From SZUA-584 sp040768905 (GTDB lineage Bacteria; Bacillota; Clostridia; Christensenellales; SZUA-584), in assembly GCA_040768905.1 (NCBI GenBank), contig JAXGMA010000001.1:1364001-1428000 (forward strand): a DNA stretch of 64,000 bases, given 5' to 3'. Every line of letters begins with the position of its first letter. Within the stretch, counting starts at the first letter, position 1. The translations under genes and the position numbers were made by a program. Positions 25,704-33,450 of this stretch are shown in pieces. Below the pieces are notes generated by a model that did no database searches, was not told where the DNA came from, and saw only the letters and a list, made by a program, of their open reading frames with translations.

Positions 25704-26013
25704 ACTGACCTCCTAATATGCGGCCTATGCCGCCGGTAAACGCATGCCAGTCGGCAAGCTGCGCCGCGCGTGTTTGCTCTCCTTTTGTCGTAAGCTGGTA
25801 ATACTTTCTCGGCGGCCCTTCCGTCGATTCCTTCAAATATGTGCTCACAAAGCCGTCGTTTTTGAGCCGGCGCAAAAGCGGGTATATCGTGCCTTCGGAG
25901 ATCGCCACACACGTCGATATCTCTGCCACAAGCTCATAGCCGTATCTGTCCTTCTTTTTTAGCAGTTCGAGCACGCAAAGCTCCAAAACGCCTTTTTTCA
26001 GTTGTGTGTTCAA
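25696..26013 (-). CDS. PadR family transcriptional regulator
   Basis: A 105-residue winged-helix regulator. Visible are LKKGVLELCVLELLKKKDRYGYEL (helix 1/2), the recognition region ISEGTIYPLLRRLKNDGFV and the wing STEGPPRKYYQLTTKG. The C-terminal dimerisation helix is short. The start is TTG 26013, seven bases after GGGAGG. It is the first gene of the PadR-DUF1700-DUF4097 operon and probably represses it through the palindrome in its own promoter. Confidence 0.92.
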   Translation of the reverse strand: MNTQLKKGVLELCVLELLKKKDRYGYELVAEISTCVAISEGTIYPLLRRLKNDGFVSTYLKESTEGPPRKYYQLTTKGEQTRAAQLADWHAFTGGIGRILGGQCE

Positions 26014-26038
26014 TGGCCCACCTCCCTCTTTTGGATAC

Positions 26039-26071
26039 ATCATACCACACAGTACCTTTCATTGCAAGGTA
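26039..26071 (-). promoter_or_regulatory. PadR operon promoter with overlapping palindromic operator
   Basis: Minus-strand TTGCAA (26067-26062), 17 bases, TATGAT (26044-26039). A dyad, TACCTT-7 bases-AAGGTA (26053-26071), covers the -35 and the start of the spacer. The overlap suggests an autoregulatory PadR operator. Confidence 0.7.
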
Positions 26072-26224
26072 TTGTTGAAAAAAATTTTAAGGGTTCTGGG
26101 GCTCTGTTAAAGCCTAATGTTGATTTTGTGCTTTTTAGAGAAGTGATGCACGCAAAGCCTTCTTTGCAGTTGTATTTTTTTCGAAGCTTTTTACGGCATA
26201 GCCATGTAAAAGCCAAGAAAATTA

Positions 26225-26857
26225 TTATCCTTGCCTTCTTCTGACCCTAAACCGCAGCACTGTTTTCAGCTTTTCGGGCGCAGTCCGCCTGAAATCCGAA
26301 AGATAGATCTCGTGATGGCTTTTTTCCGCCCTCGCGCAGCCCTGCTGCTCTGTAAAGGCGTGCATCTTTTCAAAAGTCGCGGGTTCATTATCGAAAGGCC
26401 CAATGTGCAGCATCTGACAGCATAAGCCTTCGCAAAATGTTTCCAGGCGCACGGCATCCATGACGCTGCCCTTTTTCTTTTTCTGCATCTCCCGCACATC
26501 TTCAAACAGTGAGTGCGTTATAAACGGCGGCTGCATGATCATCAGCGTCCAGCGCAGTTTGTCTTTCTTAAGAACATCAAACGCCTTGCCGTCTTTAACG
26601 TCCCAGAACCCTTCGAGTGCCGATACCTTGTATTCGAAATACCCTTTGGGCGCTGCGCCTTTTTTGGGCAGCATCTTTATGCCGTACGAGACGGCGTAAA
26701 GCGCGCCCACAGCTTCCTCAAACCGTGCGTCCGTATTCGGGTCTCCCTCGCCGCCGATCATCGCGTAAGCAAGCGGCGGGACTTCTATGATCTGCGGCTT
26801 GCCTTTGGGCGGCATATACAGCCGTTTGACAAGCGCGTCATATTCCGCTTTTTCCAT
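26225..26857 (-). CDS. GyrI-like small-molecule-binding domain protein
   Basis: A 210-residue stand-alone GyrI-like (SRPBCC-unrelated, AraC effector-type) domain. Features are IIEVPPLAYAMIGGEGDPN at the start, a YAVSYGIKM helix, EGFWDV, LRWTLMIMQPPFIT and a terminal HEIYLSDFRRTAPEKLKTVLR. Such proteins bind or degrade xenobiotic-like compounds in some relatives; here no HTH domain is attached. GGGGAGG before ATG 26857 decides the start. It follows the zinc-ribbon gene by 11 bases. Confidence 0.83.
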   Translation of the reverse strand: MEKAEYDALVKRLYMPPKGKPQIIEVPPLAYAMIGGEGDPNTDARFEEAVGALYAVSYGIKMLPKKGAAPKGYFEYKVSALEGFWDVKDGKAFDVLKKDKLRWTLMIMQPPFITHSLFEDVREMQKKKKGSVMDAVRLETFCEGLCCQMLHIGPFDNEPATFEKMHAFTEQQGCARAEKSHHEIYLSDFRRTAPEKLKTVLRFRVRRRQG

Positions 26858-26868
26858 GGTTTCCTCCC

Positions 26869-27255
26869 CTATCTTTTTGCGCCGCAGTGCGGGCACCATG
26901 AGAAACTCTCATCGATCTGCGCGCCGCAATGCGGGCATTTTGCATATCCGCCGAAATCTTCAAAGCCGCCAAAGCCGCTGCTGATTTTTTTTAGCCGCGT
27001 AAAATCGATGTCAGCGGCAGTCTTGAGCCTTTGCGCGTATCCCTCGTCCGCCTCGTATACAGCGCCGCAGCAGCGCAGTTTGATGTAATAATGCCTCTTC
27101 CAAGAGAATGTGGGTATAAAAAAGATATGAAAATAAGAATAGCTTTTTGTGAGCACGGCGCGAGAGAGCCGTCCGCAGGCGCCGCAAACGATATTGTCGA
27201 ACACGCGCAGCTCTTTTTCCTTCTGGTCGATGCCGAAAATACCGATGAAAAACAT
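26869..27255 (-). CDS. zinc-ribbon protein
   Basis: A 128-residue protein with two potential zinc sites. The N-terminal one combines CGAC (about residues 24-27) with CC in IKLRCCGAVYE, resembling the zinc-ribbon_15 family. A C-terminal rubredoxin-like pair follows: CPHCGAQ, then CPHCGAKR. The middle stretch HIFFIPTFSWKRHYY is also family-like. The role is unknown. GGGGGAA lies seven bases before ATG. Confidence 0.82.
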   Translation of the reverse strand: MFFIGIFGIDQKEKELRVFDNIVCGACGRLSRAVLTKSYSYFHIFFIPTFSWKRHYYIKLRCCGAVYEADEGYAQRLKTAADIDFTRLKKISSGFGGFEDFGGYAKCPHCGAQIDESFSWCPHCGAKR

Positions 27256-27327
27256 GTTGGCATTCCCCCTTCAGTTATCATTATAATGCATTTTAAGCAC
27301 CGGTCAATGAACCCTGATCAGGGGCAT

Positions 27328-27355
27328 AAAAAACTCCCGAGATGTTCATCGGGAG
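27328..27355. terminator. terminator after the spore-coat genes, bidirectional
   Basis: On the minus strand CTCCCGA (read as TCGGGAG on the other arm) forms a 7-bp stem with an 8-base loop followed by TTTTTT. On the plus strand CCGTTTTTTT follows the same stem. Confidence 0.8.
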
Positions 27356-27364
27356 CCGTTTTTT

Positions 27365-27640
27365 TCAGAGCTGGCTTTGCATCGTCTTAAAGTTCTGTTT
27401 GGCTTGCTGCACTTCCTGATCGCTTGCGTCCTTGGTCTGGTAATAGCCCTTTTGGCGCATCTGGTCAAACACCTGATACTGGTCCGCGCTCGTCTGGTTG
27501 AACTGGTTTGACAGTATTTTGCGAAGATTCGGGCATGAGGCCTCCTGGATATATGAGGCGTACGAAGATATCAGGTGTTTTTCCTGGTTTAAAAGGTCGT
27601 TGAGCAGTTCCTGCTCGGTCAAATTGGGTTGCTGGTGCAT
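27365..27640 (-). CDS. spore coat protein, CotF-like
   Basis: A 91-residue helical protein of the Coat_F type. It has NLTEQELLNDLLNQEKHLISSYASYI (helix 1, with the E-K-x-x-x-x-Y pattern), then NLRKILSNQFNQTSADQYQVFDQM and the YYQTKDASDQEVQQAKQNF end seen in clostridial coat proteins. It is expected to be made in the mother cell. AAGGAGG lies six bases before ATG. It follows the 71-residue gene by 11 bases. Confidence 0.87.
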   Translation of the reverse strand: MHQQPNLTEQELLNDLLNQEKHLISSYASYIQEASCPNLRKILSNQFNQTSADQYQVFDQMRQKGYYQTKDASDQEVQQAKQNFKTMQSQL

Positions 27641-27651
27641 GGTCTTCCTCC

Positions 27652-27867
27652 TTATCTGTGTGATTCAAGATAATTCAGCAGATTGTTGAAATTATCCCTG
27701 TGATGGTTCGCGAGCTGCTGCGCACAGCTTTTAAGCGCCGGGTCTGCAAAGTACTGCGCGTAGACATCGCTCTTTTTGGCTGCAAGCGCTTCGTACTTCA
27801 ATTGGTCTTCGATGATCGTGAGATTTTTCGATTCTATCTCCGGCATGTTTCCTGTATTGTTAAGCAT
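27652..27867 (-). CDS. small CotF-related protein
   Basis: A 71-residue all-helical protein (TIIEDQLKYEALAAKKSDVYAQYF, then LANHHRDNFNNLLNYLE). The length and helix pattern fit the short partner often found before CotF-like genes; it looks like a two-helix, ferritin-like half. GGGAGGGGAG precedes ATG. It probably forms a two-gene sporulation operon with the next gene. Confidence 0.75.
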   Translation of the reverse strand: MLNNTGNMPEIESKNLTIIEDQLKYEALAAKKSDVYAQYFADPALKSCAQQLANHHRDNFNNLLNYLESHR

Positions 27868-27964
27868 GGCTCCCCTCCCTTGTTAGATTGTTAAGACTAT
27901 TTTGTTCACACTATCAAAAAATATGCGCTTTATGTTTTATGAAAATTCATTTATAATCAAAAAC

Positions 27965-28597
27965 ATGGAAGATATGCTTGTCATCAGCGCGATAGAACCC
28001 CAGAAAAAGAAAAAAGACCGGTACAACATCTACGCGGACGGCGAATATGTTGCCTCACTCGGCGCGCAGGCGCTTATCAATGCCGACCTTCGCACCGGCA
28101 TGGCTGTTGACAGGGCTGTTCTCGAATCGGCCGTTTTTGAGGACAACAGCCGTTATGCTTTTGACAGTGCGGCGGCCATGCTCGCACATAAGATGCGCAC
28201 GCGCAGCGAGCTTGCACAAAAGCTTGCCGATCGCGGCATCAGCGAAGCTGCCGTGCAGGCTGCTCTTGACAAGCTCGAATCATACGGTTATGTAGATGAT
28301 GCGGCCTATGCGCATGAGTTCGTGCAAAGCGCTATCGCTGCGGGCCGCTTCGGACGGCGCGCCGTCGCATACAAGCTTGCAGAAAAAGGCCTCCCCCGCA
28401 ACATGATAGAAAACGCAATGACACTTTATACGGAAGATGATGAACGGCACGCCGCATCAAAGCAGGCCGACGCTCTGCTCAAACGCTATGCGGATATTGG
28501 CAAGCGCCGGCAACAGCAAAAAGTGTATGCGGCGCTTATGCGCCACGGTTTTGACAGCCATATCATCAGCGCGCTGTTTTCGGAGGATGAGTATTGA
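27965..28597 (+). CDS. recX: regulatory protein RecX
   Basis: A 210-residue RecX-type modulator of RecA filaments. It has three-helix repeats: AMLAHKMRTRSELAQKLADRGIS, LDKLESYGYVDDAAYAHEFV and FGRRAVAYKLAEKGLP. The extended N-terminal strand region (VISAIEPQKKKKDRYNIYADGEYV) is typical of Firmicute RecX. The start is taken at ATG 27965, which has no clear ribosome binding site but follows a TATAAT box by seven bases. It heads a plus-strand operon with birA. Confidence 0.87.
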   Translation: MEDMLVISAIEPQKKKKDRYNIYADGEYVASLGAQALINADLRTGMAVDRAVLESAVFEDNSRYAFDSAAAMLAHKMRTRSELAQKLADRGISEAAVQAALDKLESYGYVDDAAYAHEFVQSAIAAGRFGRRAVAYKLAEKGLPRNMIENAMTLYTEDDERHAASKQADALLKRYADIGKRRQQQKVYAALMRHGFDSHIISALFSEDEY

Positions 28598-29538
28598 GAT
28601 TAGAGATATACAAACAGCTTATCCATAAAGAAGGTTTTGTTTCCGGCGGGCACATCAGCGAGGCGCTCGGCATCACGCGCGCCGCGCTCTGGAAGCATAT
28701 CAAGGCCATGCAGGCCGACGGCGCACTGATAGAAAGCGTGACCGGAAAGGGCTACAAGCTTGTGCAGCCGCCCTCTGTGCCGCGCGCCGAATATGTGCGC
28801 GCACATCTTAGCAGCGATATTCCGGTTTTTTTCGAAGAAAGCACAGCCTCCACCAACGAATCCGCCAAGGCTGCCGCGCAGGACAGCTCTTTAACAGCTG
28901 CAGTGTTTCTTGCTGGTCAACAAACCGCGGGGAAAGGGCGAAAAGGGCGCAGTTGGGTGTCTCTGTCCGGTCAGGGTATTTACCTGACGATGCTCGTGCG
29001 CCCGAAGATTGAGCCTTCAAAAGTCTCTGGTATCACGCTGATGGCTGCCGTGGCCGTCTGTGAGGCCATAGAGCAAACGGCAAATATAAAAGCACAAATC
29101 AAGTGGCCTAACGATATCGTTATCGAAGGAAAGAAAACGGCTGGCATCCTTACTGAAAGCATGATGCACATGGACGGCGTGGATTATGTCGTCTGCGGTA
29201 TTGGTATCAATACGGGCAGCTCTGCGTTCGGTGGCACGCTGTCACAGAGTGTAGGCACATTGCAGGCCAACAACACGCTGCTCGCGGCTGCCATGATTTC
29301 ACGTTTTCTAGATGCATACAGTACGTTTACCCAACACGGCGTTGCCGCATTCATGCCGGCGTTCCGTGAGCGCAATGCGCTCTCCGGCACAGTGACGCTG
29401 CTGACCGCAGACGGAAGCAAAACGGGTGAGCATATCGGGTTTGATAATGAGGGTGCCATCATCATCGACTGCGACGGTAAACAAAGAAGTTTTATCGCAG
29501 GCGAAGTGTCTTTGAGGGGAGAAAAAGGCTATGTATAA
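28594..29538 (+). CDS. birA: biotin operon repressor / biotin-[acetyl-CoA-carboxylase] ligase
   Basis: A 314-residue group II biotin protein ligase. An N-terminal winged helix (ISEALGITRAALWKHIKAMQADGA) is followed by the ligase core: ESTASTNES, GKGRKGRSW (biotinoyl-AMP loop), KWPNDIVIEGKKTAGIL and CGIGINTG. The C-terminal SH3-like domain ends at QRSFIAGEVSL. It attaches biotin to carboxylase subunits and may repress biotin genes. TTG 28594 overlaps the recX stop by 4 nt and lies seven bases after GGAGG. Confidence 0.94.
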   Translation: MRLEIYKQLIHKEGFVSGGHISEALGITRAALWKHIKAMQADGALIESVTGKGYKLVQPPSVPRAEYVRAHLSSDIPVFFEESTASTNESAKAAAQDSSLTAAVFLAGQQTAGKGRKGRSWVSLSGQGIYLTMLVRPKIEPSKVSGITLMAAVAVCEAIEQTANIKAQIKWPNDIVIEGKKTAGILTESMMHMDGVDYVVCGIGINTGSSAFGGTLSQSVGTLQANNTLLAAAMISRFLDAYSTFTQHGVAAFMPAFRERNALSGTVTLLTADGSKTGEHIGFDNEGAIIIDCDGKQRSFIAGEVSLRGEKGYV

Positions 29539-30439
29539 AGGATGTCTCACGGATATCGGCGGCGTGACGGCCGGGCATTACACGGACAGCGAAAACAAAA
29601 CCGGCTGCACTGTCGTGATGATCGCGCAAGGTGCGGTGGCGGGCGTTGATGTACGCGGCAGCGCGCCGGGTACGCGCGAGACAGACTTGCTGCGCCCGGC
29701 AAACCTGGTGGAGCATGCGCACGCCTTTGTTATAAGCGGCGGCAGCGCTTTTGGGCTTGCCGCAGCGGACGGCGTCATGCACTGGCTCGAAGAACACGGG
29801 ATCGGTTTTGACACAGGTTGCGCGCGCGTGCCCATCGTGCCCGCAGCGGTGCTGTACGACCTTGGTGTTGGCAGCGCGGCAGTGCGCCCGGATGCGCAGG
29901 CAGGATATACTGCGTGTGAAAACGCAGTGCTTAAGCCGCTTGCCCAAGGGCCTTTCGGCGCGGGCACAGGTGCGAGCGTAGGCAAAGCGGCAGGTCAGCA
30001 TCTGGCCGGCCGCGGCGGCTTCGGCACGGCATCCATAACGTTGCCGGGCGGCGTCATTGTTGCTGCGGGTTTCGCTGTCAATGCGTTTGGTGATATCTTT
30101 GACCACACAAACGGCCAAAAAATCGCGGGAATGCGCGGCGGCAGCGTTTTAGAGGCCATGATGCAGGGCAGCACACAGGATTTTTCTGCACAGAACACCA
30201 CGATCGGGATCGTGGGCACCAATGCGGTGCTCACCAAAGAGCAGGCAGGCAAGCTTGCGGCAATCGGGCAAAGCGGTATCGCGCTGTGCGTACGTCCCGC
30301 GCACACCATGTTTGACGGCGATACAGTGTTTTCTTTTGCCACAGGTGAAATGCAGGGGAATTTTCACGCCGTGCTGGCCGCAGCCGAGCAGGTTTGCGCC
30401 TATGCCATTATTAATGCGGTTTCGGAGGCGGGCGGATGA
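29531..30439 (+). CDS. P1 family peptidase (DmpA/aminopeptidase type)
   Basis: A 302-residue Ntn-type self-processing peptidase. It starts with TDIGGVTAGHYTD, has the DVRGSAPGTRETDLL and HAFVISGGSAFGLAAADGVMHWLEE motifs, GAGTGASVGKAAG, and a GIVGTNAVLTKEQAGKLA segment before the C-terminal half. Family members cleave N-terminal amino acids from small peptides or beta-peptides. The gene overlaps birA by 8 nt and acpS by 4 nt, so it is within the operon; its relation to the cofactor genes is unclear. Confidence 0.9.
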   Translation: MYKGCLTDIGGVTAGHYTDSENKTGCTVVMIAQGAVAGVDVRGSAPGTRETDLLRPANLVEHAHAFVISGGSAFGLAAADGVMHWLEEHGIGFDTGCARVPIVPAAVLYDLGVGSAAVRPDAQAGYTACENAVLKPLAQGPFGAGTGASVGKAAGQHLAGRGGFGTASITLPGGVIVAAGFAVNAFGDIFDHTNGQKIAGMRGGSVLEAMMQGSTQDFSAQNTTIGIVGTNAVLTKEQAGKLAAIGQSGIALCVRPAHTMFDGDTVFSFATGEMQGNFHAVLAAAEQVCAYAIINAVSEAGG

Positions 30440-30807
30440 TTATCGGCACAGGCGTTGATATCGTAGAGGTCGCGCGCATACAAAAGGTGGCTGATAATAA
30501 ACGGTTTTTCACACGCGTATTTTCAGAAGCGGAGATCTCATTTTTCGAAGAATGCCGATACCGGGCAAATACCGTTGCCGGCAGATTTGCCGCCAAAGAA
30601 GCTGTTCTTAAATCGCTTGGTCTTGGCATATACGATGTGCCGCTGTGCAGTATCGAGATACTGCACACTGGCGAAGGCCGCCCTTTCGTATCCTTGAGCG
30701 GCGCGGCGCAGACCCATGCACAGGCAAGAGGCATAACAAACATCCACATTTCCATTTCGCATGACGGCGGCTTTGCTATCGCGCAGGCTGTCGCGGAAGG
30801 AGGCTGA
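30436..30807 (+). CDS. acpS: holo-[acyl-carrier-protein] synthase
   Basis: A 123-residue phosphopantetheinyl transferase of the AcpS type. It has the Mg-binding GTGVDIVEVARIQK, FSEAEISFF, and the KE motif RFAAKEAVLKSLGLG, and ends with ISISHDGGFAIAQAVAE. It loads acyl-carrier protein for fatty acid synthesis. It overlaps the peptidase stop (ATGA). Confidence 0.95.
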   Translation: MIIGTGVDIVEVARIQKVADNKRFFTRVFSEAEISFFEECRYRANTVAGRFAAKEAVLKSLGLGIYDVPLCSIEILHTGEGRPFVSLSGAAQTHAQARGITNIHISISHDGGFAIAQAVAEGG

Positions 30808-30808
30808 T

Positions 30809-32332
30809 ATGATTCCTGTTCTCTTCAAACAGCAGATGCGCGATCTTGACGCGCACATGTCAAATGTTTTGCATATTCCGTCGCTTCTTCTGATGGAAAA
30901 TGCGGCGTTCGGGCTCACCACAGCCATCTTTGACCGGTTTGGCATGGAGAAAAGGATCATTGCGCTTTGCGGCACAGGCAACAACGGCGGCGACGGCTTC
31001 GCTGCGGCGCGGCAGCTTGCGGCAAAGGGCTGCGATGTGAAGGCGCTGCTGGTCGGGGAAACGAATGATCTGCACGGCGACGCGGCTGTAAACGCCGCCT
31101 ATTTTGGCAACCGCATCATACAAATCACCGATGAAGCTATCGCGAAAACTCAGTTTGCCGATATCATAAACTGCGTCGTCATCGACGCGCTGTTCGGCGT
31201 GGGGCTTGCACGCGATATCGGCGGGCTTTATGCAAAAGTCATCTCACTGCTTAACCAAAGCGGCGCGTATGTCGTGGCTTGCGATATAGCGTCAGGGATT
31301 GATGCAGACACGGGCGCGGTGCGCGGCATCGCTGTCCGTGCGGATGAAACGGTCACATTCGGCTGCGCAAAGCCCGGCCATTATCTTTTTCCCGGGCGGG
31401 AGCATACGGGCATCCTCTCAGTCAAAGAAATTGGGGCATCGGACGGTTTTGACATCGGTAAAATGTATGCCGTTACAAACAGCCTGCGTTTGCCGGCACG
31501 CGCTGCGGATACGCACAAGGGCAGCTTCGGCAGACTCGCGTGCGTTGTGGGCAGCCAGGGCATGGCTGGCGCGGGGTTGCTGTGTACAGGCGCGGCGCTG
31601 CGCGCAGGTGCGGGGCTCGTGACGGTTGGCGTTCCGTCAGGCCTGCAGAGCCTTTTTTCTGCACGCCTGCCCGACAGCATGACCTTCGCGCTTGATGAGT
31701 TTTCGGGCAGTTTGTCTGAAAACTGCTCGCACGGGATTGAGCAGCTTCTAAAGAACAAAACAGCGCTGGCAGCAGGTCCCGGGATTTCCACCGAAAGCGG
31801 TGCTGCAGCAGCTGTGCGTTATATGCTTGCGCATCACGACATACGCAAGGTGTTTGATGCGGACGCACTCAACATCATTGCACAGGACAAAGACATGCTG
31901 CAAAAGGTCGTCGGGGATATCGTTCTGACACCGCATCCTGCCGAATTCTCACGGCTTTGCGGATTGGATTTGACAGAAATACAAAAAGACCCGCTCCGCA
32001 AGGCGCAGGGTTTCGCAAAAGAATATGGCGTCACGCTGCTGCTAAAAGGCGCGACCACCATCGTCACCAATGGTGAAAAAACGGCGTTCGTGACTGCCGG
32101 TACGCCGGGCATGGCGCGCGGAGGCAGCGGCGATGTGCTGACAGGCGTCATCGGCGGGCTGATGTGCGGCGGGCAGCAGGGCGGTATGAACGGCTTTGAC
32201 GCTGCGGTTTATGGCGCGGCCATCTGCGGCAAAGCAGGCGAATCGGCGGCGCGCAACTTGGGTACGCTCTCAATGACAGCCAGCGACACGCTTGCGCATA
32301 TTGCGGCAGTCACAAAAGAGATGATGGTATAG
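30809..32332 (+). CDS. nnr: bifunctional NAD(P)H-hydrate epimerase / ADP-dependent dehydratase
   Basis: A 507-residue metabolite-repair protein. The N-terminal YjeF_N epimerase domain (1 to about 215) has LLMENAAFGL and CGTGNNGGDGFAAARQL. The C-terminal ribokinase-like dehydratase (about 225-507) has AGPGIS, the VLTPHPAEFSRL segment and the ATP-site GTPGMARGGSGDVLTGVIGGLM. It restores hydrated NADH/NADPH. AAGGAGG lies five bases before ATG 30809, so a longer upstream frame overlapping acpS is not used. AcpS-nnr adjacency is common in Firmicutes. Confidence 0.93.
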   Translation: MIPVLFKQQMRDLDAHMSNVLHIPSLLLMENAAFGLTTAIFDRFGMEKRIIALCGTGNNGGDGFAAARQLAAKGCDVKALLVGETNDLHGDAAVNAAYFGNRIIQITDEAIAKTQFADIINCVVIDALFGVGLARDIGGLYAKVISLLNQSGAYVVACDIASGIDADTGAVRGIAVRADETVTFGCAKPGHYLFPGREHTGILSVKEIGASDGFDIGKMYAVTNSLRLPARAADTHKGSFGRLACVVGSQGMAGAGLLCTGAALRAGAGLVTVGVPSGLQSLFSARLPDSMTFALDEFSGSLSENCSHGIEQLLKNKTALAAGPGISTESGAAAAVRYMLAHHDIRKVFDADALNIIAQDKDMLQKVVGDIVLTPHPAEFSRLCGLDLTEIQKDPLRKAQGFAKEYGVTLLLKGATTIVTNGEKTAFVTAGTPGMARGGSGDVLTGVIGGLMCGGQQGGMNGFDAAVYGAAICGKAGESAARNLGTLSMTASDTLAHIAAVTKEMMV

Positions 32333-32448
32333 AGTCGGCCTAGAGAAGACCGGAGAATTTTATCCAAAGCCCATGTACTGTAATTCCAACAATTCCTTTG
32401 GGTCTTTGAGTATACGTTCATGTTTGCTCAGTGCCCGCAAAACACGTA

Positions 32449-33441
32449 TCAGGCCTTTTTGCCATGTACCAGAAGCTTAATCCTTTTTAAAATGCCGCCC
32501 TCATCGGGCACGGCGGCTTTTTCCAGTCCTCTGCTGAAGGGCATGGGCACGTCTAAGCCGCAATAACGCATCACGGGCGCTTTGAGGCTGTAGAAAGCGT
32601 CACTGCCCGCGACCACGGCAGCCAATTCACCGCCAAAGCCCCCCGTCTCACAGGCTTCATGCACGATCAGCACACGTCCGGTCTTTTTTGCGGAATCGAT
32701 CAGCGCCTGTTTATCCAGCGGCACGAGCGTGCGCAGGTCTATCACTTCGGCGCTGATGCCGCATTCTTCTTTGGCTTTCTGTGCGGCTTGAAGGCACACT
32801 GGCAGCATGCGTCCGTATGTGATGACAGTCAGATCAGTCCCTGAACGGTGTACTTTTGCTTTGCCGATGTCAACAACATATTCGCCCTCCGGCACCTGCT
32901 CCTTCGTTTTGTACAATAGCTTTTGTTCGAGAAACACGACGGGGTTGTCGTCCCGGATCGCGGCAGTAAGCAGCCCTTTAGCGTCGGCCGGCGTGGAAGG
33001 CACAACGACCTTCAACCCCGGCACATTGCAGAGCCATGCTTCCGGGCTCTGGCTGTGCTGCGCCGCCGCGCCTGTGCCTGAACCTGCCGCCGCGCGCACA
33101 ACAAGCGGCACCTTAATCCTGCTGCCGAACATATAACGCAACTTGGCCGCCTGATTGACCAGCTGGTCCATCGCGTTGGTCAGAAAATCACTGAACATCA
33201 TGTCCGCGACAGGCCGCATGCCTTGAAGGGCCGCGCCCACAGCTGTGCCAACAATGGCTGCTTCTGAAATCGGTGTATCTATGACCCGCTTTTTGCCGAA
33301 CTCCTCAACCAAACCGGCTGTGACACCGAAGCCGCCGCCGTAGAGGCCGACATCTTCCCCTAATATAAAAACTGCATCGTCGCGGCGCATTTCAAGCGTT
33401 AAGGCTTCATGGATGGCTTGTGCGTATGTTAAGTTTTTCAT
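32449..33441 (-). CDS. 2-oxoacid dehydrogenase E1 component, beta subunit (pyruvate/acetoin type)
   Basis: A 330-residue E1 beta subunit. It has YAQAIHEALTLEMRRDD at the start, FILGEDVGLYGGGFGVTAGL, DTPISEAAIVGTAVGAALQGMRPV, and the C-terminal transketolase domain with TVITYGRM and VEVIDLRTLVPLD-like EVIDLRTLVPLDKQA and HEACETGGFGGE. It pairs with the E1 alpha gene 9 bases upstream. No E2 or E3 gene follows; the next gene is convergent. The substrate may be pyruvate, acetoin or a branched 2-oxoacid. Confidence 0.9.
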   Translation of the reverse strand: MKNLTYAQAIHEALTLEMRRDDAVFILGEDVGLYGGGFGVTAGLVEEFGKKRVIDTPISEAAIVGTAVGAALQGMRPVADMMFSDFLTNAMDQLVNQAAKLRYMFGSRIKVPLVVRAAAGSGTGAAAQHSQSPEAWLCNVPGLKVVVPSTPADAKGLLTAAIRDDNPVVFLEQKLLYKTKEQVPEGEYVVDIGKAKVHRSGTDLTVITYGRMLPVCLQAAQKAKEECGISAEVIDLRTLVPLDKQALIDSAKKTGRVLIVHEACETGGFGGELAAVVAGSDAFYSLKAPVMRYCGLDVPMPFSRGLEKAAVPDEGGILKRIKLLVHGKKA

Positions 33442-33450
33442 GGTTTCTCC

